NCBI RefSeq assembly: GCF_000024345.1
Contig: NC_013729.1
Span: 6,448,001-6,512,000, forward strand
From: Kribbella flavida DSM 17836
GTDB lineage: Bacteria > Actinomycetota > Actinomycetes > Propionibacteriales > Kribbellaceae
DNA: 64,000 nucleotides
Direction: 5' to 3'
Shown in pieces: positions 18,831-28,776 of the stretch. The first letter of the stretch is position 1, and each line of letters starts with the position of its first letter. The translations under genes were made by a program, and so were the position numbers. The notes below the pieces were generated by a model, which was given only the letters and a program-made list of their open reading frames with translations, did not search any database and was not told where the DNA came from.

Positions 18831-18847
18831 ACCTATGGGTAATAGGT
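18831..18847. promoter_or_regulatory. Operator-like palindrome before the aldehyde dehydrogenase
   Basis: ACCTAT (18831-18836) and ATAGGT (18842-18847) form a perfect inverted repeat with a 5-base spacer, 11-28 bases upstream of the leftward start and 110 bases from the divergent TPR gene. This position suits a repressor site. The regulator is unknown. Confidence 0.35.
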
Positions 18848-18955
18848 GTGTCAGTAGTTGACCTTGACATCGAACGCACCGGCACGAGGTGAGGTGGATC
18901 ACGGCGCGAAGCACTAAGGTGATCCGTTGAGTCAGCGAAGGGGTGAACCGTCAAG

Positions 18956-20401
18956 ATGGTGGACAGCGGGGGGCTTTGGACGCCTCCTGAGGACGAGCTC
19001 GGCGAGGCACTGCAGACCGCTCAGGTCCTGATCGAGGAAGGCCGCGCCGACGAGGCCGGGCCGTACCAGCAGCGGGTCATCGAGCTGGCCCGCGAGCGCG
19101 CGAGCGACCGGCCGGACCACTACGAGGCCAAGCATCTGATGGCGGCGACGCAGTACGAGCTGGCCGGTTCGCTGAACGCCTCGGGCCGGCACGAGGAGGC
19201 CCTCGCCGCCCTGCACGAGGCCCAGCTCGGCTACACCGAGCTCAGCGATGCCGGCGTGCTGGACGCCACCTCCTTCCTGGCCGACGTCCGGGCCCGGCGC
19301 GCGATGACCCAGGCGCACCGTGGCTGGGGCGCGACCGCGGTGCTGGAGATGGACGGCGCGGTGATCGCCTACGGCCAGCTGGTCGCCGGGCCGGACAGCG
19401 TGCACCACCAGCCGGACTTCGCTCGGGTGCTCGCGATGAACGCCCTGATCCTGCGCCGGTACGGCGATCCCGACCTGGCGGTCGCCTCGGCGGACGCGGC
19501 CGTGCAGCTGTTCCTGCAACTGGCCACCCAGATCAACGAGAGCGCCCAGTCGCTGTCGTACGCGCGGTACCTGTGCTCGGCGACGGCGGTCTCGGCCGAC
19601 ATCCACGCGGCGGAGGGCCGGCTCGATCTGGCGCTGGAAGCCGACGAGATCGGGCTGAACACCGCGGACACCCTGGCCGACTCCGAGTCGGCCACAGACC
19701 TGCGCACGCTGGTCGCGGCGCTGGCACGCAAGGGCCGGCACCTCAGCGTGGTCGGCCGAGTGCTGGAGGGTGAGAACTGCCTGCGGACAGCCTTCGCCAC
19801 CGACCCGGAGGCGGCTCAGCGGGTCGTCGACGAGCTGGACCGCGGCATCCCCCCATCACTGACGACCGCGCTGGAGACGGCGGAGATCAAGCTCGGGCCG
19901 TTCGAGCAGTACCACCGGCTGCTGGCGCTCAGCGAGCCCGCGCCGGGCATGACGCTGGCGACCGTGTCCGGGCGGACGGATCCGGAGTCCGCGGCGGTGC
20001 GCGCGGCTGAGCTGGCCGAGCTGGTCCGGCCGCTGCTCGCGCAGGACGCGGAGAGCGCGCTGACGCTGGGGCTGGAAGCGCACTACCTGTTCGCGATCTC
20101 GTCGGAGCGGGAGTCGCACCGGATGCGGTACGAGACCAGCACCTACGCGCCGATCTGGGCGCGGGTGCTGCTGGACATCTCCGAGGCGTACCACGCCGCC
20201 GGGCAGACCGAGATGGCGCTGGACCTGGCCGGCTGGAGCGCCGAGGTGGCGACGGCGCTGATCCCGTTCACCTCCCGCGGCGGGGAGGTCGCCGACCTGG
20301 CCGGCGCCTGCTACCGCCACCACGGCGACCTGCTCGCCGCCAAGGGCGACTTCCTCGCCTCCCAGCACGCCCACGAAGCCGCCGCCCAACTACAAACCTG
20401 A
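18956..20401 (+). CDS. TPR-like helical protein
   Basis: 481 residues, all-helical, with TPR-style repeats (for example around residues 15-45, 60-95 and 210-240). Opens MVDSGGLWTPPEDELGEAL and has no signal, membrane or enzymatic motif. Probably a cytosolic scaffold or regulatory protein. Divergent from the aldehyde dehydrogenase and followed by a repeat-rich convergent gap. No assigned function. Confidence 0.75.
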   Translation: MVDSGGLWTPPEDELGEALQTAQVLIEEGRADEAGPYQQRVIELARERASDRPDHYEAKHLMAATQYELAGSLNASGRHEEALAALHEAQLGYTELSDAGVLDATSFLADVRARRAMTQAHRGWGATAVLEMDGAVIAYGQLVAGPDSVHHQPDFARVLAMNALILRRYGDPDLAVASADAAVQLFLQLATQINESAQSLSYARYLCSATAVSADIHAAEGRLDLALEADEIGLNTADTLADSESATDLRTLVAALARKGRHLSVVGRVLEGENCLRTAFATDPEAAQRVVDELDRGIPPSLTTALETAEIKLGPFEQYHRLLALSEPAPGMTLATVSGRTDPESAAVRAAELAELVRPLLAQDAESALTLGLEAHYLFAISSERESHRMRYETSTYAPIWARVLLDISEAYHAAGQTEMALDLAGWSAEVATALIPFTSRGGEVADLAGACYRHHGDLLAAKGDFLASQHAHEAAAQLQT

Positions 20402-20431
20402 CCCCCACCCCACCAAGACCCACCCGCGCGA

Positions 20432-20497
20432 CCCCGTACGCCCCGTATGCCCGCCGCGCCGGCGCCCCGTACGCCCCGTATGCCCGCCGCGCCGCCG
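20432..20497. repeat. Two tandem copies of a 33-bp GC-rich unit
   Basis: Copy one 20432-20464 and copy two 20465-20497, differing at one base. Each starts CCCCGTACGCCCCGTATGCC. They lie just after the TPR stop in non-coding DNA. A short open frame across them would be repetitive (repeating PRMPAAP-like) and is unlikely to be a gene. Confidence 0.75.
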
Positions 20498-20530
20498 CCC
20501 CGTCCGCGCCGCGCCGCGCCGCCCCAGCCC

Positions 20531-20618
20531 ATTTCAGGGGATAACCCGCCAAGTTGTGGGTCTACCTGGTGGTATGCCGCGGCTGAACCCAGCACTTGGC
20601 GGGTTATCCCCCCAAAAT
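20531..20618. repeat. Palindromic intergenic element A
   Basis: An 88-base element bounded by ATTT/AAAT. A perfect 18-base inverted repeat (20537-20554 and 20594-20611) continues after a 2-base bulge with TGGGT/ACCCA. It is placed between convergent genes, with no U-tract on either strand. The inner edge ACCCGCCAAGTT closely matches ACCCGCCAGGTT in element B at 49051, suggesting a repeat family. Confidence 0.65.
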
Positions 20619-20620
20619 GC

Positions 20621-20651
20621 GCGGGGACGCGGGGACGCGGGGACGCGGGCC
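20621..20651. repeat. GCGGGGAC octamer tandem repeat
   Basis: About four tandem copies of GCGGGGAC directly right of palindromic element A, followed by other G-rich short repeats up to the next gene. Non-coding simple repeat. Confidence 0.7.
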
Positions 20652-20696
20652 GAGCGTCGGGGGCGAGGCGGGGCGGGGCGGGGCGGCGCGGGAGGC

Positions 20697-21089
20697 TCAG
20701 TCCTGGGGGTCTGGTTTGAGGGCGCCGACGAAGAGGCCGGCTTCGGCTTCGGTCATGCCGGTCTCGCTGACCACCAGCGCGGTCGCCTGGTGCAGCTCAC
20801 CGGCCGCCTTCAACGCCCGCGTCCGTTCGGCGAGGTTGGTACCGGGTCGCCGGACCACCGGGGTTTCGGTGACCGGCGGCACGTAGCGACCGAGCCGGAT
20901 GTCCTCGACCAGTTCCTTGGCCGGCTTGATCTCCGCCCCGGTACGGTCCATCACGTACTTGACCGCGAACACCGTCTTCCGGGTGGTCAGCAGGAACCTG
21001 ACCTGGTCGACGTCCTCGGAGGACAGCCGGGCCCGTGCTGCGGCGAGGGCGACGTTGTCGGCTTCGGTACGTCGGCTGAACAGTCCCAT
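20697..21089 (-). CDS. Ribosomal protein L7/L12 C-terminal-like domain protein
   Basis: 130 residues. The central part (about residues 25-62), including RKTVFAVKYVMDRTGAEI and KPAKELVEDI, follows the pattern of the L7/L12 C-terminal domain (K-x-x-VIK-VRE-TG-L-KEAK-LVE), the surface that contacts GTPase factors. N-terminus MGLFSRRTEADN; a predicted helical tail follows. It is not the ribosomal gene itself: the N-terminal dimerisation domain and hinge are missing. ATG at 21089 with GGAAGGA upstream. Function unknown. Confidence 0.65.
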   Translation of the reverse strand: MGLFSRRTEADNVALAAARARLSSEDVDQVRFLLTTRKTVFAVKYVMDRTGAEIKPAKELVEDIRLGRYVPPVTETPVVRRPGTNLAERTRALKAAGELHQATALVVSETGMTEAEAGLFVGALKPDPQD

Positions 21090-21167
21090 GGCGCAATCCT
21101 TCCAGAGCCGTCCGAACGCCGGGCCCACACCACGGGTGTCCCAGCTCACGCCCGGGTCGGGTGGCGA

Positions 21168-21896
21168 TCAGCCCGCCAGCACCCGCAGAATGTGCGGCCA
21201 GGTCTGCGCGCCGAAGGCCCGGTCGGCCTCGTCGGAACCGCCCCGAGCCATTCGCAAACCACCCGTCTTCGGCTCCTCGCCCGGGAACAACGGCCGGTGC
21301 CCGGCCTCGCCCGAGATCAGCAACTGGGTCACCGCCTGCCCTCGCCGCAACGCGATCTGCTCGGCGAACTCCACCGAGGGCCAGAGCCTGTCGTCACCGC
21401 CGGCCACCAGCAACAGCTCGCCCCGGAACCGCTCCGCCGGGATCCGCGCCGCCTCCACCTGGTCGGCGTACGTGCGCAGGCTCTGCCGGTAGAACTCGAC
21501 GTAGCTCGGTGGGTCGTCGTCCGGCTGCCAGCTGAGGTCGAACGGTACGAACGGCAGCGGCTCGCCCTGCCACGTCCAGGGCGAGGTCTGGACGCCGTTC
21601 TCGATCCAGGCCCAGGAGTACGCGCTCGGCGACAACCCGACGACGACGTCCACCCGTTCGTCGACAGTGCCGAGCAGCAGCGCGGCCTCGGCACCCCGCG
21701 AGATGCCGATCACCGCGAGCCGGTCGTGCCGGGCCGCCAGGTCGTCCAGCGGGAACGACTCCAGCGGGATCTCGCTGATCCGCTCGTCGAACCAGCGCGG
21801 CGCGACCACCTCGTACCCGGCGGCTTCGAGCACGCGAACGCGGTCCTGGTCCGGACGGCCGCTGGAGCCGTGCAGGAGCAGGACCCCGGTGGTCAT
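21168..21896 (-). CDS. Alpha/beta hydrolase, BAAT/acyl-CoA thioester hydrolase C-terminal type
   Basis: 242 residues. LLLHGSSG near the N-terminus for the oxyanion hole, nucleophile elbow GISRGAEAALLLG (GxSxG), acid in GGDDRLWPS and His in GEAGHRPLFPGE complete the triad. The long segment between strand 6 and 7 and the GISRGAE elbow are typical of BAAT C-terminal hydrolases. Cytosolic, no signal peptide. The ATG overlaps the guaB3 stop as ATGA, making it the third gene of a guaB-guaB3 operon; no obvious metabolic link. Confidence 0.85.
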   Translation of the reverse strand: MTTGVLLLHGSSGRPDQDRVRVLEAAGYEVVAPRWFDERISEIPLESFPLDDLAARHDRLAVIGISRGAEAALLLGTVDERVDVVVGLSPSAYSWAWIENGVQTSPWTWQGEPLPFVPFDLSWQPDDDPPSYVEFYRQSLRTYADQVEAARIPAERFRGELLLVAGGDDRLWPSVEFAEQIALRRGQAVTQLLISGEAGHRPLFPGEEPKTGGLRMARGGSDEADRAFGAQTWPHILRVLAG

Positions 21897-22999
21897 CCGA
21901 CGACGACCTCGACCCGCTGGAACTCCTTGAGCTCCGTGTAGCCGGTGGTGGCCATCGCCCGTTTGAGCGCGCCGACCAGGTTCATCGTGCCGTCCGGCAC
22001 CCAGGACGGGCCGAACAGGATCTGCTCCATCGTGCCGGTGACGCCGACCTCGACCCGCTCACCGCGCGGCAGGTCCGCGTGCCAGGCCTCGGCGCCCCAG
22101 TGGAAGCCGCCACCCGGGGCGTCGCTCGCCCGCGCCAGCGGGGAACCGACCATCACCGCGTCGGCGCCGCAGGCGATCGCCTTCGCGACGTCGCCGGACC
22201 GGCCGACCGAGCCGTCGGCGATGACGTGCACGTACCGGCCGCCGGACTCGTCCATGTAGTCCCGCCGGGCCGCGGCCACGTCGGCGACCGCGGAGGCCAT
22301 CGGCACCGCGACACCGAGCACCTTGCGGGTCGTGTGCGCCGCGCCGCCGCCGAACCCGACCAGTACGCCGGCCGCGCCGGTCCGCATCAGGTGCAGCGCG
22401 GCCTGGTGGGTCGCGCAGCCGCCGACGATCACCGGCACGTCCAGGTCGTAGATGAACTGCTTGAGGTTCAGCGGCTCGGCCTGGCCGGACACGTGCTCGG
22501 CCGACACCGTCGTACCGCGGATGACGAACAGGTCGACGCCGGCGTCCACCACGTGCTTGGCGAACTGCTTGGTCCGCTGCGGTGACAGCGCGCCGGCCAC
22601 GGTGACACCGGAGTCGCGGATTTCCTGCACCCGCTGGGAGATCAGCTCGGGTTTGATCGGCGCCGAGTAGATCTCCTGCAGCCGGGTGGTCGCCTGCTCC
22701 CGGTCGAGCGTGACGATCTCCTCCAGCAGCGAGGCCGGGTTCTCGTACCGGGTCCACAGGCCTTCGAGGTTCAGCACACCGAGACCGCCGGCCTTGCCGA
22801 TCGCGATCGCGGTGGCCGGCGACATCACCGAGTCCATCGGCGCGGCCAGGATCGGCAGCTCGAACCGGTACGCGTCGATCTGCCAGGCCACCGAGACCTC
22901 CTCGGGGTCCCGGGTCCGCCGCGACGGCACGATCGCGATGTCGTCGAACGCGTACGCCTGCCGGCCCCGCTTGGCGCGGCCGATCTCGATCTCGGTCAT
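21893..22999 (-). CDS. guaB3: GuaB3-family IMP dehydrogenase-related protein
   Basis: 368 residues with the TIM-barrel of IMPDH/GMP reductase but no CBS domains. N-terminus YAFDDIAIVPSRRTRDPEEV is the GuaB3 signature. The usual IMPDH catalytic GxxCxT loop is replaced: the equivalent segment reads around GFGGGAAHTTRKVLG. This agrees with actinobacterial GuaB3 (Rv3410c). Recent work on GuaB3 in some bacteria suggests GMP-reductase-like activity; its role here is inferred. Lies 30 bases behind guaB and overlaps the hydrolase. Confidence 0.92.
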   Translation of the reverse strand: MTEIEIGRAKRGRQAYAFDDIAIVPSRRTRDPEEVSVAWQIDAYRFELPILAAPMDSVMSPATAIAIGKAGGLGVLNLEGLWTRYENPASLLEEIVTLDREQATTRLQEIYSAPIKPELISQRVQEIRDSGVTVAGALSPQRTKQFAKHVVDAGVDLFVIRGTTVSAEHVSGQAEPLNLKQFIYDLDVPVIVGGCATHQAALHLMRTGAAGVLVGFGGGAAHTTRKVLGVAVPMASAVADVAAARRDYMDESGGRYVHVIADGSVGRSGDVAKAIACGADAVMVGSPLARASDAPGGGFHWGAEAWHADLPRGERVEVGVTGTMEQILFGPSWVPDGTMNLVGALKRAMATTGYTELKEFQRVEVVVG

Positions 23000-23029
23000 C
23001 TGGTGGTCTTCCTCACGTTGCAGGCGGGG

Positions 23030-24544
23030 TCAGCGGCCGGAGTAGTTCGGCGCTTCGACCGTCATCTGGATGTCGTGCGGGTGCGACTCCTGCAGGCCGG
23101 CCGAGGTGATCCGCACGAACCGGCCCTTCTCCTGCAGCTCCGGCACGGTGCGCGAGCCACAGTAGAACATCGACTGGCGCAGGCCGCCGATCAGCTGGTG
23201 CGCGACCGCCGCCAGCGGGCCGCGGTACGGCACCTGGCCCTCGACGCCCTCGGCGATCAGCTTCTCGTCGCTGCCGACGTCGCTCTGGAAGTAACGGTCC
23301 TTGGAGTACGACTTGCGCAGGCCGCCGGCCGACGACATCGCGCCGAGCGAGCCCATTCCGCGGTAGGCCTTGAACTGCTTGCCGTTGACGAAGACCAGGT
23401 CGCCGGGCGACTCCTCGCAGCCGGCCAGCAGCGAGCCGAGCATCACGGTGTCCGCGCCGGCGACGAGCGCCTTGGCGATGTCACCGGAGTACTGCAGGCC
23501 GCCGTCGCCGATCACCGGGACGCCGGCCGGCTTGCAGGCCAGCGACGCCTCGTAAATCGCGGTGACCTGCGGCACGCCGACGCCCGACACCACCCGCGTC
23601 GTACAGATCGAGCCGGGGCCGACGCCGACCTTCACGCCGTCCGCGCCGGCCTCGACCAGCGCCTGGGCGCCGACCCGGGTGCCGACGTTGCCGCCGACGA
23701 CGTCCACGCCCCGGGTGGCCGGGTCGGCCTTGAGCTTGCGGATGATCTCCAGCTGCGCCTGGGAATGGCCGTGCGCGGTGTCCACCACCAGCAGGTCGAC
23801 ACCGGCCTCGACCAACGACATCGCCCGCTTGTACGCCTCGCCGTAGAAGCCGATCGCGCCGCCGACCCGCAGCCGGCCGCTGCTGTCCTTGGTGGACAGC
23901 GGGAACTGGTCGCGCTTGACGAAGTCCTTCAGCGTGATCAGCCCGGTCAGCTTGCCGGCCTCGTCGACCAGCGGCAGCTTCTCGACCTTGTGCTTGCTCA
24001 GCAGCGCCATCGCGTCGTCGGCGGAGATGCCCTGCTTGCCGGTGATCAGCGGCTGCTTGGTCATCACCTCGCGGACCGGGCGGGACAGGTCGTTCTCGAA
24101 GCGCATGTCGCGGTTGGTCACGATGCCGACCAGGACGCCGGCGGCGTCGACCACCGGCACGCCGGAGATCCGGTACTGGCCGCAGAGCGCGTCCGCCTCG
24201 CCGATGGTGGCGTCCGGGCCGATCGTGATCGGCTGCGCGATCATGCCGGACTCCGAGCGCTTGACCAGGTCGACCTGCTGGGCCTGGTCCTCGATCGACA
24301 GGTTGCGGTGCAGCACGCCGAGGCCACCCTGGCGCGCCATCGCGATCGCCATCCGGGCCTCGGTGACGGTGTCCATCGCGCTGGACAGCAGCGGGATGTT
24401 GACCTCGATGTTGCGGCTGACCCGGGACCTGGTGTCCGCCTCGGACGGGATGACGTCGGACTCGTTCGGCTGCAGCAGCACGTCGTCGAACGTCAGGCCG
24501 AGAACGGCGAACTTGTCGGGAACTCCTGCGGGTGTGATGTCCAT
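23030..24544 (-). CDS. guaB: Inosine-5'-monophosphate dehydrogenase
   Basis: 504 residues; NAD-dependent oxidation of IMP to XMP, the committed step to GMP. TIM-barrel split by two CBS domains (about residues 95-210, DALCGQYRISGVPVVD and KVEKLPLVDEAG). Catalytic loop GVGPGSICTTR with the active Cys, and the flap YRGMGSLGAM. Start ATG at 24544 gives MDITPAGVPDKFAVLGL, matching Streptomyces GuaB; the 44 codons upstream in frame look non-coding. The sequence just upstream is pyrimidine-rich with no good Shine-Dalgarno, so the transcript may be leaderless or the start weak. Confidence 0.97.
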   Translation of the reverse strand: MDITPAGVPDKFAVLGLTFDDVLLQPNESDVIPSEADTRSRVSRNIEVNIPLLSSAMDTVTEARMAIAMARQGGLGVLHRNLSIEDQAQQVDLVKRSESGMIAQPITIGPDATIGEADALCGQYRISGVPVVDAAGVLVGIVTNRDMRFENDLSRPVREVMTKQPLITGKQGISADDAMALLSKHKVEKLPLVDEAGKLTGLITLKDFVKRDQFPLSTKDSSGRLRVGGAIGFYGEAYKRAMSLVEAGVDLLVVDTAHGHSQAQLEIIRKLKADPATRGVDVVGGNVGTRVGAQALVEAGADGVKVGVGPGSICTTRVVSGVGVPQVTAIYEASLACKPAGVPVIGDGGLQYSGDIAKALVAGADTVMLGSLLAGCEESPGDLVFVNGKQFKAYRGMGSLGAMSSAGGLRKSYSKDRYFQSDVGSDEKLIAEGVEGQVPYRGPLAAVAHQLIGGLRQSMFYCGSRTVPELQEKGRFVRITSAGLQESHPHDIQMTVEAPNYSGR

Positions 24545-24640
24545 GAGGAAGGAAGGCACCTTTGCACGGCGAGAACGGGACACCATGGTATGCCGCCCGT
24601 CGCGCCCCGGACGCATCGGTCCCCGCGGCTGTGGACAGAC

Positions 24641-24661
24641 CGGGTTCCGGCGAGGAACCCG
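24641..24661 (-). terminator. Hairpin after the anti-sigma gene
   Basis: Perfect 8-base stem CGGGTTCC (24641-24648) and GGAACCCG (24654-24661), 5-base loop, between the end of the anti-sigma gene and guaB on the same strand. No U-tract; it could be a weak terminator or processing site. Confidence 0.4.
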
Positions 24662-24731
24662 GCCGCCGCGGCACACGGTTTCCCGCGGGTGCCCCCGGCT
24701 CGCCTGCCCGGAGGCGGGCCGGGGCGGTGGA

Positions 24732-26153
24732 TCAGCGGCCGGTCGGGTGGTTCAGGACCCACAGGATCTGCCGCAGGGTCACCGGAGACATCGACCCGTG
24801 GGCCCGCTCGAAGGCCGCGTGCCGGCCCTCGACGTACTGGCCGTTGGAGTGCTTGCCCTTGGGATACTGCTGCTTGGCGTAGCCCAGCGAGTACTTGCCG
24901 TTGGAGTGCTTCGCGGCCGCCCGGAGCTGCTTGTCGACGTACCGCTCCAGCCGGGTGGGCTCGGCCGGAGTCGGCGGCGCCGGCCTGGCCTCGTCCTTCG
25001 CCTGGTCCTTGGCCTTTTCGTCCTTCGCCTTGTCGTCCTGGCCCTGGCCGCCGGCCGGCGTACCGGTCTGGTCGTCGGTCGACTGGTCGCCGCCGGGCTG
25101 GCTCGGGCCGTCGGACGGCTGCTCGGCCGGCTTGGTCTCCTCGGTGCCGCTCGGCTGCGTCTCACCGCTCCCGGTGTCGCCACCGGGAGTCTCGCCGGAG
25201 TCGTCCTGCTCACCGGTGTCCGGGGCGGGGGGCGGCGTGCTCGGCTCGGTCGGGGTCTCGTTCTGCTGACCGTTGCCACCGCCGGGATTGGTCGGCGCGT
25301 CCGTCGGTGTCGGCGTCGGGGTGGGCGTCGGCTCGGCCGGCGGAGTGACCGGCGGGTCACTCGGCTCGCTCGGCGGCGGCGTCGGCTCGACGGGCTCCCC
25401 GGTCGGGTCGTCGCCGGGCACCTCCGGCTTGTCCACCGGCTTGTCCACCGGCGGGTCGGCCGGCTTGTCGTCGACCGGCTTGTCATCGATCGGCTTGTCG
25501 GTGGACTCGACCGGCGGGACCAGCGGGTCCCGTGTGGTGGTCGGCTTCTCGACCTGCGGCGGCTCGACCCGGGCCAGCGGCGGCTTCGGCATCAGGGTGT
25601 CGAGCTCGGGCAGACCGATCGGGAACGGGTCGGTCAACTGCTGCTCGGCCTTGCGGGCCTCGGCTTCGTGCTGCTGCTCCTGCTTGTCCTGGTAGTCCTT
25701 GGCGACCTTGACGATCTTCGTCTTGTCGACGATCGGCATGCCGTCGAGCTGTTCCTTCGGGAAGCTGGTCTCCGGCCGGAGCTGCTCGACGAACTTCTCG
25801 ATCACCTTCTCGTACGGCGCCAGCGGGTCGCCGCTGACGGCGGCCGCGACGCCCGACACCGACAGCGCCGCCACGGCCGCGACCCCGACGGCCAGACCGC
25901 GCGCCGCCAGCTTGCGGGCGAGCGGGTCGGTCACCGGGTTCAGCGCCGCACAGCGCGCCAGGAAGATCTCGGCGTCGTCGATCGTCTCCACCGGGAGCTC
26001 GTCCTCGACCTCGACCGCCAGCCGTAGCTCGGCCAGCAGCCTCAGGGTCGGGTCGTGCTCGCCCGCCTCCCCCGCGGACTCCCCACCGGCCGCGAGCAGG
26101 TCGAGCAGCGCGTCATCGGCTTCGATCGCGTCTAAGTCAAAGCGCTCAGCCAT
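24732..26153 (-). CDS. Anti-sigma-D factor (RsdA-like), membrane protein with long extracytoplasmic domain
   Basis: 473 residues. A cytosolic N-terminal part (1-80, acidic, MAERFDLDAIEADDALLDLL) fits sigma binding. One membrane helix is at about 84-106, then roughly 290 residues rich in Pro, Thr, Asp, Glu and Lys with no fold, ending in a compact basic domain (last 70 residues) containing the repeated K-x-S-N-G-x-Y motif. Its ATG overlaps the sigD stop by eight bases, the sigma/anti-sigma arrangement of M. tuberculosis sigD-Rv3413c. The external tail is unusually large and probably reaches into the wall. Confidence 0.8.
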   Translation of the reverse strand: MAERFDLDAIEADDALLDLLAAGGESAGEAGEHDPTLRLLAELRLAVEVEDELPVETIDDAEIFLARCAALNPVTDPLARKLAARGLAVGVAAVAALSVSGVAAAVSGDPLAPYEKVIEKFVEQLRPETSFPKEQLDGMPIVDKTKIVKVAKDYQDKQEQQHEAEARKAEQQLTDPFPIGLPELDTLMPKPPLARVEPPQVEKPTTTRDPLVPPVESTDKPIDDKPVDDKPADPPVDKPVDKPEVPGDDPTGEPVEPTPPPSEPSDPPVTPPAEPTPTPTPTPTDAPTNPGGGNGQQNETPTEPSTPPPAPDTGEQDDSGETPGGDTGSGETQPSGTEETKPAEQPSDGPSQPGGDQSTDDQTGTPAGGQGQDDKAKDEKAKDQAKDEARPAPPTPAEPTRLERYVDKQLRAAAKHSNGKYSLGYAKQQYPKGKHSNGQYVEGRHAAFERAHGSMSPVTLRQILWVLNHPTGR

Positions 26154-26766
26154 GCCGCTCCTCCCCTGCTCCTCGCTCCACCTTTGCCTCATGCCCCACA
26201 AACCCCCTGAGCGTGTTCAACGCTCGATGTTGTGCGACCCTCACCGCCCCCGGTGTCATCCCCAGTGCCCGGCCGGTCTCCTCGGCTGACATCCCCGCAA
26301 CCACCCGGAGCCGCAGGATCTCCCGCAGTTTCTCCGGCAACCTCTCCAGCAGCCCCACGATGTGCTGGACCTCCGAGTGCCGGACCGCGTGCTCCTCCGG
26401 CGTCGGCGACTCGTCCGCCCCGTCCGGCAGGTCCGGCGTCGACACGTCCGCGACCGCGAACGCCCGCTGCGCGTCGGCGACCTTGCGGGCCGCGATCCCG
26501 TACACGAACGCCTCGAACGGCCGGCCCTCGTCGCGGTACCGGCCCAGCGCGCCGAACACCGCCACGCAGACCTCCTGCGCGACGTCGTCGACCATGTCGG
26601 CCCCACCCGGGTAGGTCCACAGCCGCGACCGCACGTAGCGGTGGGCGACGGCGCGCACCCGGGTCAGCAGGTCGTTGAGAGCCCTCGGATCCCCGCTCCC
26701 GGCCAGCGCGGCCAGGTCCCGAAGTTCGACCCGGTCCTGGGTGTGCGGTACTTGAACCTCGGTCAC
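26146..26766 (-). CDS. sigD: ECF RNA polymerase sigma factor, SigD-type
   Basis: 206 residues. Sigma-2 region with DDVAQEVCVAVFGALGRYRD and the FEAFVYGIAARKVADAQR block; sigma-4 with LPEKLREILRLRVVAGMS and the helix-turn-helix MTPGAVRVAQHRALNTL. GTG start at 26766. Overlaps its anti-sigma factor. The upstream region carries a TTGCC-TAGT-GGCAA palindrome (26827-26840) and GTGATCAC near 26844, possible control sites. In mycobacteria SigD acts in stationary phase and stringent response; the same role here is inferred from synteny. Confidence 0.9.
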   Translation of the reverse strand: MTEVQVPHTQDRVELRDLAALAGSGDPRALNDLLTRVRAVAHRYVRSRLWTYPGGADMVDDVAQEVCVAVFGALGRYRDEGRPFEAFVYGIAARKVADAQRAFAVADVSTPDLPDGADESPTPEEHAVRHSEVQHIVGLLERLPEKLREILRLRVVAGMSAEETGRALGMTPGAVRVAQHRALNTLRGFVGHEAKVERGAGEERHG

Positions 26767-26955
26767 CCCTCGCCCCCTCGTGTCGGACCCGGTCAGCCTG
26801 CAAGATGCTACGACCCGTACCGGCCGTTGCCTAGTGGCAATCGGTGATCACTGAGGATTTTTCATCACAACCTGGCACTACTGCCCGGTACCCGGCGTGG
26901 CGTGCTGCTGCGGCGCTCCGGCAACCAGTGTCATCGCGATCCCCGGCAACGGAAA

Positions 26956-26987
26956 CTGCCCGGCAGGTCCGAGGACCTGCCGGGCAG
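26956..26987 (-). terminator. groEL terminator hairpin
   Basis: 15-base perfect inverted repeat (26956-26970 and 26973-26987) just downstream of groEL; on the minus strand it is followed by TTTCC. Very stable, about 22 bases after the stop. Confidence 0.75.
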
Positions 26988-27009
26988 CGGTGGTACGTCG
27001 TACTGAGGA

Positions 27010-28629
<1,620 letters not shown>

Positions 28630-28679
28630 GGAAAAACCAGTCCCTCTCTGAATGCTTGTCCGATGCGGCTCAGCGGCCC

Positions 28680-28732
28680 CTGACTGACTCCGCCCCGGCG
28701 CCGGTGATCGGCACCGGGGCGGTGTCAGTCAG
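28680..28732 (-). promoter_or_regulatory. Long hairpin between groES and groEL
   Basis: Arms 28680-28698 and 28714-28732 pair at 18 of 19 positions with a 15-base loop that itself holds CCG/CGG. It begins right after groES sequence ends and lies upstream of the groEL leader. No U-tract, so more likely an mRNA-processing or stability element, or an attenuator setting the groES:groEL ratio, than a simple terminator. Confidence 0.6.
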
Positions 28733-28776
28733 GAACAGCGAGCCAGTGGCGCGACGCGAGGCGTCGCGCCGGTACG

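Noticed and set aside
20432..20651. Short coding frames through the tandem repeats
   Set aside because: Repetitive PRMPAAP-type peptides without ribosome site; interrupted by a long perfect palindrome.
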